64,000 nt of DNA, from positions 39,957,293 to 40,021,292 of the forward strand of contig JAVGWX010000004.1 in the NCBI GenBank assembly GCA_036924085.1, given 5' to 3'. Origin of the DNA: Ariolimax columbianus. Lineage: Eukaryota; Mollusca; Gastropoda; Stylommatophora; Arionidae. This document shows positions 56,642 through 64,000 of this stretch, in pieces (position 1 is the first letter of the stretch; each line of letters starts with the position of its first letter). Under the pieces are notes generated by a model that did not search any database, was not told the origin of the DNA, and saw only the letters and a list, made by a program, of their open reading frames with translations. Position numbers and translations under genes: made by a program.

Positions 56642-56650
<9 letters not shown>
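55700..56650 (+). mobile_element. Interspersed repeat family T, second locus
   Basis: Block 1 at 55720-55850 (CAGATTGGATGGAATCCGCG, AATGAAAACAC, CAAAGATTGTGG) and block 2 at 56535-56625 (GCGCCGTGAATTAAGTTGGT, TTTCAGTTCGCGAGTTATG) match 7.9-8.6 kb. An inverted block-1-like piece lies at 56175-56270. A minus-strand tRNA-like segment (box A GGTCAAATGGTACC, box B GGCTCGAATCCCC) lies at about 56322-56392 and may be a separate SINE. Confidence 0.5.
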
Positions 56651-56673
<23 letters not shown>

Positions 56674-56678
56674 ATGTG

Positions 56679-56720
<42 letters not shown>

Positions 56721-56756
56721 TGTGTGTGTGTGTGTATGTGTGTGTGTGTGTGTGCT
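56641..56756. repeat. (TA)n/(TG)n microsatellite
   Basis: TATATATATATATATG followed by long TGTGTG runs broken by TATG. Confidence 0.95.
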
Positions 56757-58027
56757 TTCAAATCATAGAATATGTAGCATTTGATGTCGCGGATCTTGCG
56801 GCTCAAATTAAAAATAAAAACACCAGGTAAAGGGAACTTGGTGAACAAGATGTAACGTATATCTGTTACAAAACCAAGAAAAGAAGACATAATGTAGCAG
56901 TAATAGGTACCAAGTGCTACATGAATTATGCCAGGTCAAGGAGATGAACATTAATAGTATGTTGGAAAATTCTTAAGAGATGTGAAATAAGTGATATAAC
57001 GGAATTCTATGATTAAATAAACCCAATTACAGAGAATGGATTACAATAGAGAAATCACATTGATGATAGTAAAAAGAAGAAAACTGCTAACAATTGCTGG
57101 ACCTGAGTAATACAAGCAGAAGCACAGAAAAACTATGCTACTACAGACAATTAGGTCAAAGCATACATTCAGAAGACTAAATAGGACAATATTTACACAC
57201 TGGCTCAGGAAACAGAAAAAAGTAGAGAGAGGAAATATGAGAGATGTATTCATTAACAAAGATAACGGCAAGTAGATGTAGACATACAGATATACCAATC
57301 AAAGATAGACAGGGGCAGATATTGACATTATCAGAGGAACAACAGAAACAATAGGTTGAGAATTTCAAAGACAACTTAAACAGACACCCACCAGAAGAAA
57401 CACACAATATACCATCAGCAGAGGAGACCCTGAACTTGAGCTGCAGCCTGCCAAGTAAGACAGAAATCCGAAAGGTCATTTTGAAATTTAAGAAAGAGAA
57501 CGCAGCAGACCCAGACGAAGCAGCACAATAAGCTATAATGGCATATATAGATAAGACTACAGATTCATTGCAAAGATTATTCAAGACGATATAGGAAGAG
57601 GAGAGAGTGCTCGCAGAATGGGAAAAAGGACATCTGATTAAGCAGCCGAAAAAGGGAGGCCTGGCAGATCACAGCAATTATAGGGGGATTACATTGCTGT
57701 CGGTGCCAGGCAAGATATTCAACAGAATCATCTTGGATAAATTACAAGTGGAGGTAAACAAATAGCTCCGAGAGGAACAGGCAGGATCCCGCAAGGAAAG
57801 ATCGTGAACAGATAATATGGCTAACTCTGCACGTTGTAGCAGAACAAACTATTGAATTGAAAATATTCATATACGCCAATTTATAGACTACAAATAGATA
57901 TTTGGTAATGTGGATAGACGAATTCTTTGGCAACTGTTGAGACAATATGGAATATCAGAGAAGTAAATTACCCCAGGGGCGTCTTAACAGCTTTGTAGGC
58001 CGTGAGCAAACCCATTCACTGGGGTCT

Positions 58028-58158
58028 CTAATCAACCATTCAAACTTATAGCAAGAGTTAATCAGTTGGTGATAAATGGGTCACAAAGCTCTAATCAACC
58101 ATTCAAACTTATAGCAAGAGTTAATCAGTTGGTGATAAATGCGTCACAAAGCTCTAAT
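58028..58158. repeat. 63-bp tandem duplication (two copies)
   Basis: CTAATCAACCATTCAAACTT and GTTAATCAGTTGGTGATAAA repeat at a spacing of 63 bp with one visible difference (TGGG/TGCG). Confidence 0.93.
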
Positions 58159-58544
58159 AATAGTAGGGTTCTTGTGCAACTGGCCAGTGTGCACATGCAT
58201 TAAGACGACATCACATAACCCTTATATAGAGTATGCATAAAGACACAGTTTACAGAGTGGTGCACGAGGGAGCACTGTCTGACAGCTTTGGGGTGCATAT
58301 ATAAGTTATACATAAATGCTTTCTCTTACGCATTCTGTTTTTGTTGACTTTAGATGGAAAAAGAATTGTTATTCACCGGACATTATTATCCAATTTGAAG
58401 GCCCTGGATTACGCAGGTGATCTTGTACTGTTGTCACACAATCATAGCCGAGTGCAAAGATAATTTTTACAGGTTAAAAAACAATTAGCCACATTGAGAC
58501 CAATTATCAACACGAAGAAAGAAAAACTCTTTAATTTCAACCCT

Positions 58545-58790
58545 AAACATAAGAGCATGTCCATTGCAGATCGTCTCTTCTTACAATTTCATCTATTTGA
58601 CTGTTATACGTTTTTTTGGCAAGTGTGTTGTGCGATAGGTTGCCAATACTTTCCGTATATTCGTCTGAGAAAAAAATAAATTCAATGTCTGCTAAACTGG
58701 TCACGGCGGGAATCGAGACCGGTGCGTTGGGATTGTGAAAACCGAACGTGTTTCATCCCTAGATCACGAATCCTTTAAAACGTCAACACA
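58545..58790 (-). mobile_element. tRNA-derived insertion in LINE-A copy 2
   Basis: On the minus strand GGATTCGTGATCTAGGGATG (box A like) and GGTCTCGATTCCCGCC (box B) lie at tRNA spacing at the right-hand end. The LINE-A protein text is split here (left INTKKEKLFNFN, right NTTNKGSVVIK), which shows an insertion of about 245 bp. Only a 5-bp flank match (TCAAC) was seen. Confidence 0.6.
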
Positions 58791-59386
58791 ACCAACAAAG
58801 GATCAGTTGTGATAAAGAGAAACCAGTTAGAAGAGATGGATAACTTTACCTATTTGGGGTGAATAGCTGGCACGTGAGGGGGAACACATGCAAATGTAAA
58901 AACGAGAATTGGAAAGGCAAGAATGGTGTTAATTACGCTAAACACTATGCGAAGATCAAAATAAACCAAGATTCACACAAAAGTTAGAATATTCAACGCC
59001 GTCATCAAATCGGTGCTGTGGTATAGAGAAGAAACACGGAGGCCGACCAAGGCAAAACAGAAAAGACACCAGTCTTACGCTAACAGATGCCTACGAAGGA
59101 AAGTGGCATGAAGTAGTTGGTGAGCAATGAAGACTGTGGCAAAGGAGCCAAGTAAAAAGATAAACGCCCAAACCATCTGGCTAGAGAAATAAACAGATAA
59201 CACGCAGAAATCCTTGAAGCTGAAACCAAAATGTGCGAAGCACTCATTCCAGAACCTTGGACACGAACCCAGGACATGTCTAAAATAATCTTATAGGTAC
59301 CAGGGTTAACGAAGAAAAGTGAGCAGGCAGCAATAGAATAATAAATACACGTTCTATAGAAGCTTAAGAGACAGTACACTCACAAC

Positions 59387-60180
59387 TCTTGGACACATGT
59401 GTAACTAGCAACTCTTGGACACATGTGTAACTAGCAACTCTTGGACACATGTGTAACTAGCAACTCTTGGACACATGTGTAACTAGCAACTCTTGGACAC
59501 ATGTGTAACTAGCAACTCTTGGACACATGTGTAACTAGCAACTCTTGGACACATGTGTAACTAGCAACTCTTGGACACATGTGTAACTAGCAACTCTTGG
59601 ACTCATGTGTAACTAGCAACTCTTGGACACATGTGTAACTAGCAACTCTTGGACACATGTGTAACTAGCAACTCTTGGACACATGGGTAACTAGCAACTC
59701 TTGGACACATGTGTAACTAGCAACTCTTGGACACATGTGTAACTAGCAACTCTTGGACACATGTGTAACTAGCAACTCTTGGACACATGTGTAACTAACA
59801 ACTCTTGTACACATGTGTAACTAGCAACTCTTGGACACATGTGTAACTAGCAACTCTTGGACACATGTGTAACTAGCAACTCTTGGACACATGTGTAACT
59901 AGCAACTCTTGGACACATGTGTAACTAGCAACTCTTAGACACATGTGTAACTAGCAACTCTTGGACACATGTGTAACTAGCATCTCTTGGACACATGTGT
60001 AACTAGCAACTCTTGGACACACGTGTAACTAGTAACTCTTGGACACATGTGTAACTAGCAACTCTTGGATACATGTGTAACTAGCAACTCTTGGACACAT
60101 GTGTAACTAGCAACTCTTGGACACATGTGTAACTAGCAACTCTTGGACACATGTGTAACTAGCAACTCTTGGACACATGG
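59387..60180. repeat. 26-bp minisatellite with palindromic core
   Basis: About 30 tandem units of 26 bp: CAACTCTTGGACACATGTGT, AACTAG. Each holds the perfect palindrome ACACATGTGT. Divergence is very low, so the array is young. It ends directly at an RNase H LINE end. Confidence 0.96.
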
Positions 60181-60957
60181 GTACACAAATGGATTGGCCT
60201 AGGTGAGCGATAAAAGGAGAGGCAGTGGAATCTACATCGTACTCTCAAATGGAGAGTAGGAGAGATCTGAACCAATTCCAGAGCTGAAGCAAGAGCTGTT
60301 CATGTAGCAGCTCAGATTCTTATTAACCAAAACAAAACTGCAAGGAAAACGGTCATTCTAACAGACCAAAGCAATGTACTCCAAGCCATCTCAAGCCCCA
60401 AACAAGAAAGAATCTTAAATGAAATAAAATACAACATCGGATTGCTGTCTGAAAAAAAAACCAGATCTAGTCGTACAGTGGATTCCGGCCCACTGTGGGC
60501 TCCCAGGAAACGAGAAAGCAGATGAACTCGAAAAAGCCGGAAGTGGTGGCACGCAGACTCCCCGTCCACATAGCTATAAAGAAGCAAAGACACTCATCAA
60601 TAGATCCATAAGGTGGAATGGAGAGACCAGCACAAAGAATGCAAACCAGAAAATGCCAGCATAAACAAATTTGGCAGAGATGAACAGACACAGATCTTCA
60701 GACTCAGAACGGGACATTGTAGACTCAAAGCCAATCTCCACATAATGGGTCTCAGAGAAACCGCCACGTGCGATTGTGGAGCACCCAAGCAAACAACAGA
60801 ACATATTCTACAGGATTGCTCTACTTATGCAGACCTGGCCGATCATGATTGACATGCTGTCAGGGACCGACGATGACCTGAAACGCGCAGTCTGCTTCGT
60901 AAGCCTCCCCAGACTAATCACATAGCATCAGTTGATCGATGAGGAAGAAGAAGAACA
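60181..60957 (+). mobile_element. RT/RNase H LINE 3' part, second subfamily
   Basis: RNase H landmarks: GSGIYIVLSNGE near 60.22 kb, LTDQSNVLQAISSPKQE near 60.36 kb, QWIPAHCGLPGNEKADELEK near 60.48-60.54 kb (H and D present). The C-terminal frame 60613-60852 has FRLRTGHCRLKANLHIMGLR, CDCGAPKQTTEHILQDCSTY. The tail is GAGGAAGAAGAAGAAC. Clearly related to but distinct from the 39.7 kb LINE. A nine-A run near 60.45 kb shifts the frame. Inactive. Confidence 0.88.
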
Positions 60958-61149
60958 GGCATCCTCGAGTTCAAGTACTGATATTTAAACTACTCGGAAA
61001 CCAGCTCCACATATTCACTATGTTATGAAAGTTAAATTGAAATGTACAAAAATGTATGTTTGTCCGTGATGTGAAGACAAACCCACAGACTAAACAATTT
61101 ATTAGGTAATCCAAAATACAGACAATTTAAAAAAAAATTAAATAAACAC

Positions 61150-62552
61150 AAACTCACTCAAACATGTGCTCGTTTCCTTTCGTTCTTATGCATTCTTACA
61201 TTAAATCACTCGTGAATTAAATCACTCACACACTCGTTCACTCACTCACACATCCACTAACTTACACACTCAAGCACCTTAACAAGTACGCACTCGCTAA
61301 TTATCACACTTGTTTATTGACTCTTGAAATGACTCAACCAGTTGGTCATTCACTCACTCACTGATTCACACATTCATTCTTTTACTTTATTCACTCAATG
61401 ATTGACTCAGTAATTAACTAAAATCTAAGAAAGTACTTAGATAATTTATTTTTTTAAAAACAAAGTTACAAACTTACATACAAAATGGATAATAACTAAC
61501 TACCTAACTACCTAGCTGACTAGGTAACCAGCCAACTAACCAATCAACCAGCAAGCACGCAGCCAAACACGCAAACAAATCAACATATGTAACAAACAAG
61601 CACACCAATACACTATCTGAGATACTGTATATCTAAGTACCTAACTTACTACTTAATTAACTAACTAATTAACTAGATAAGTATCTAACTAGGTAATTAA
61701 CTAACTGACCTACTAATGCACACACTCACGTACTCATCACATACCCACTAATTCATATACTATTTCACTCACTCACTCACCCATTCACCCACTCACCCAC
61801 TCGCAAACTGACTCACTTACTCGTGCACCCTCCCATTCAATGAGGCGTCTGATAAGCTGAATACAGAAATGGCAATAATATAATAATGGAGAGCAGAAGG
61901 ATCTGAGACTAATAAACAATAGACTTAATCAATAAACAGCTGCTATAGGAAATGGTAATCAAGTAGCTCTGAAGCAATGTCACAGACATGTCGAAGCCAG
62001 CAAAACGCATACACGCACAGCTGTTAGTGTTGACAAGTCAGTTCGCCAGTTCCAGGAATGTAAGCTATTGCCATAACGCATTCTCTCTTTCTTTCTCTCT
62101 ATCACACACACACAAATTCATTCGTTCATTAATTCACCTAATCTTTTACACTTAAAATGACTGTCCCATTAACTAACTCAGTCACACGTTCATTAACCCA
62201 AACATTTAGCAATTGTTCATTCAATCACACACGTGCACGCAAATACACTCATCCACGCAGCTCCAACACACTTATGTACTAATTTGAACATTCGCACACA
62301 ATTGCTCTCTCAATCGGTCACTCTTCCATTACCTAACTTTCCGTTCACAGACTAATCATTTACTAACTCACTCAGTAATCAATTAACTCACTATCCACTC
62401 GCCTCTTTAGCTATTCACTATCGGCTTTAACTCACTTATTTACACATTAACCAATTCACTTCCAACACTCTCAATAAGTCACTCACTCACCGAATAACTC
62501 ACTTCCTATCCCCTTGCTTAATAACTCACTCACTCACCAAATAATCAATTGC
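61150..62552. repeat. CACT/ACTCACTCA-rich low-complexity region
   Basis: Imperfect CACTCACTCACTCA, CTAACTAACTACCTA and CATTCATT-type four-base repeats dominate, without a fixed period. Continues after the LINE insertion (63076-63275). No gene. Confidence 0.85.
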
Positions 62553-62565
62553 TTAGTCCCTTGCA

Positions 62566-63062
62566 TACATGCCCAGCATACATGCACTGCTAGAAAAAGC
62601 ACGACTAGGATGGGCCGGACACCTCGTCCGTATATCAGACGAGCGGCACCCAAAGAAGCTTCTCTACGGCGAGCTGAGAGAGGGATGGCGTGAGAGAGGG
62701 CGCCCAAAGAAACGATTTAAAGACGGTCTGAAGGACTCACTAAAAAGTTGCCAGATAGACTTCGACACCTGGGAATGTCTTGCGAAAAACAGATCTGACT
62801 GGAGAAGTGCAGTTAAATCGGGTGTAGCTGCCGGTGAAGATGACCGTGTTGTGAAAGCCCAGAACAGACGCGAGACGCGGAAATCCCGAGCAGCGGGAAC
62901 ACCATCCCCTTCTACAAACCTCGTGTGCCCGATATGTAGCAGATGTTTTCGTGCTCGCATTGGCCTGTTCAGCCACATGCGCACCCACACCCAACAGGGA
63001 AATCTGTGACAAGGATGATGTCGGCGGTCCTCATCGACAACGATGGACAGCTATTATTATTA
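62566..63062 (+). mobile_element. LINE 3' end with C2H2 zinc finger, TSD-flanked
   Basis: A 497-bp 5'-truncated insertion. Perfect 13-bp direct repeats TTAGTCCCTTGCA lie at 62553-62565 and 63063-63075. The 3' end is (TTA)n. Confidence 0.95.
62569..63009 (+). CDS. C-terminal fragment of LINE polyprotein with C2H2 finger
   Basis: 146 open codons. Residues 10-40 (ARLGWAGHLVRISDERHPKK) and 41-60 (GELREGWRERGRPKKRFKDG) are the post-RT tail typical of endonuclease/RT LINEs; WECLAKNRSDWRSAV follows. Residues about 120-141 form a classical C2H2 zinc finger, CPICSRCFRARIG and LFSHMRTH, with all four ligands, a nucleic-acid-binding module some LINE families carry at the C-terminus. No RT core is present, so it is a dead 5'-truncated copy, but the retained frame is intact, suggesting youth. 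The ATG shown is merely the first in frame; translation is not implied. Confidence 0.85.
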   Translation: MPSIHALLEKARLGWAGHLVRISDERHPKKLLYGELREGWRERGRPKKRFKDGLKDSLKSCQIDFDTWECLAKNRSDWRSAVKSGVAAGEDDRVVKAQNRRETRKSRAAGTPSPSTNLVCPICSRCFRARIGLFSHMRTHTQQGNL

Positions 63063-63129
63063 TTAGTCCCTTGCAAAACTTACTCACTCACCCATTAACG
63101 AACTCACTAGCCACTCATTGAATAAAATA

Positions 63130-63217
63130 CTCACCACCGCGTGCTGTGATGGAGATCGAACCCAGCACCTTCGGTTGTGAGTCGTGTCACTCAAACACTA
63201 GACCACGCCGTCCCCTC
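63130..63217 (-). mobile_element. tRNA-derived SINE S1, head only
   Basis: Minus strand GGGGACGGCGTGGTCTAGTG (box A) and GGGTTCGATCTCC (box B), followed by CATCACAGCACGCGGTG and truncation. Confidence 0.85.
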
Positions 63218-63439
63218 ACCTGATGACCCAGTCACTCACCAATGTACTCACTCACCACACACTCACTCAGTCATTTATGCGATTGCTCTCGCTGTGCACA
63301 TTACTCCTATTGAATATATCAAGACAAGACTTAACCAGCCAAAACAACGACGTGCATCTGGTACATCAATCTGCTCAACTTTCGATGCATAGATTCAAGC
63401 AACAACAGGAACTCTGTCTGCAATCACTTTACAATTCAA

Positions 63440-64000
63440 GAACATGGCAATACGTCTAACAATCCTAATCATCTTCACAAATGCCATATCTTCCCTCCAA
63501 GCCCTCGATAGCTAAATCTAAGTATCTGAGTAAATCGGAACAAGTATTCTTAAATTTAAAAGTGCTAGCATGGTAAGGCATCAGTAGCTACGTACAGTAG
63601 ATACCAGCTCACACAGACATCAGAGGCAATGAAAGTGCCGATGAACTGGCAAAAATGAGCAAACAAGTCGCAAACTAACATTCCGATCAATAAAATAACT
63701 CAGAAAACAGCAACAACTGCAAACAACAATGGATGAGCCATGTGTGACTGCAACAGATATATATGCTGACATGTCTCATCCCAATCTCAAAGATATCATC
63801 AACAATATGAGCAGAAGAGAACAGAGTATAACTGTCAGGCTGCGCACAACCCATGTGGCTACAGGCAAACACTTACACAGCTAACGCAGACCACACATCA
63901 ACTGCTAGCACTGCGTCGACAAGAGAAAACATTAAGCTACTCCTTCCGCATTGTCAATCATTATCTCAGAACTTCGAAACCAACTGCCTCCACCGATATC
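63440..64000 (+). mobile_element. Decayed LINE RNase H fragment, runs off the window
   Basis: IFTNAISSLQALDS near 63.47-63.51 kb, QIPAHTDIRGNESADELAKM-like text near 63.6-63.66 kb (stop in place of W), and SRREQSITVRLRTTHVATGK near 63.81-63.87 kb match the last RNase H blocks and the LRTGH segment of RT/RNase H LINEs. Diverged and stop-ridden; distinct from the other two subfamilies. Truncated by the window end. Confidence 0.72.

Larger units (their letters stand above)
57150..59250 (+). mobile_element. Decayed RTE-like LINE (LINE-A family), second copy
   Basis: Same colinear landmarks as LINE-A at 33.3-35.4 kb: IIRGTTETIG, LPSKTEIRKVILKFKK, the KKGDLAD-SNYRG block (here GGLADHSNYRGI, broken), VYRVVHEGA, LDYAGDLVLLSHN and MDNFTYLG, KARMVLITLNTMRRSK. 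The RT catalytic YADD is YAGD here (58410-58421), losing an essential aspartate. Many stops. Interrupted by a 63-bp tandem duplication and a tRNA-derived insertion. Confidence 0.8.

Noticed and set aside
61150..63275. Telomere-like repeat
   Set aside because: CACT and CTAA motifs recur but no (TTAGGG)n run is present; it is irregular four-base low complexity.

Overview
This 64 kb window is eukaryotic (animal) intergenic DNA made almost wholly of repeats. I find no host protein-coding gene I can support, no rRNA and no functional tRNA gene. It holds tRNA-derived SINEs, non-LTR retrotransposons (LINEs) of several families, a decayed mariner transposon, (TA)n/(TG)n microsatellites and an unusual load of minisatellites. 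The LINE types (an RT plus RNase H element with a GAA tail; RTE-like elements with endings such as 'LTYGCESWAMTT' and 'RILGIRWYD'; one with a C-terminal C2H2 finger) resemble those common in molluscs and other lophotrochozoans. A mollusc is therefore my inference, not something shown.

Layout. 0-5 kb: LINE 3' end, decayed repeats, a 21-bp minisatellite, a 360-bp SINE-like repeat (R360) with target-site duplications (TSDs), then linked 33-bp and 27-bp minisatellites. 5-15 kb: an unidentified ORF-bearing repeat (family U), a tRNA-SINE, an R360 copy with an internal 33-bp minisatellite, decayed interspersed repeats, and LINE fragments on both strands. 15-25 kb: AT-rich unannotated DNA, a 37-bp minisatellite at the edge of a second full family U copy, another R360 copy and a TSD-flanked LINE tail. 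25-32.7 kb: a 46-bp minisatellite with a 1,057-bp tandem duplication and an inserted LINE copy flanked by a roughly 650-bp direct duplication. 33-36.7 kb: an RTE-like LINE interrupted by a SINE and by a second LINE, each with perfect TSDs. 37.6-46.1 kb: an 18-bp satellite (consensus TTCAACTGGTCGACATCC) expanded from a single unit; the unexpanded relative lies head-to-head just upstream. This satellite contains the longest ORF of the window, a 5'-truncated RT/RNase H LINE with a perfect 12-bp TSD. 46-60 kb: (TA)n tracts around an R360 copy, 45-bp and 25-bp minisatellites, SINEs, RT fragments and a mariner relic. 59.4-64 kb: a 26-bp minisatellite abutting an RNase H LINE end, CACT-rich low-complexity DNA with a TSD-flanked LINE end, and a decayed RNase H fragment running off the window.

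The main pattern is repeated birth of minisatellites inside or at the edge of dispersed repeats. For the 18-bp, 33-bp and 37-bp arrays, the same window also contains paralogues with only one (or about one) unit, so founder and expanded states can be compared directly. Secondary tandem duplications (966 bp and 1,057 bp) and LINE insertions with TSDs give a relative time order. All alignments here were made by eye; identities are estimates.
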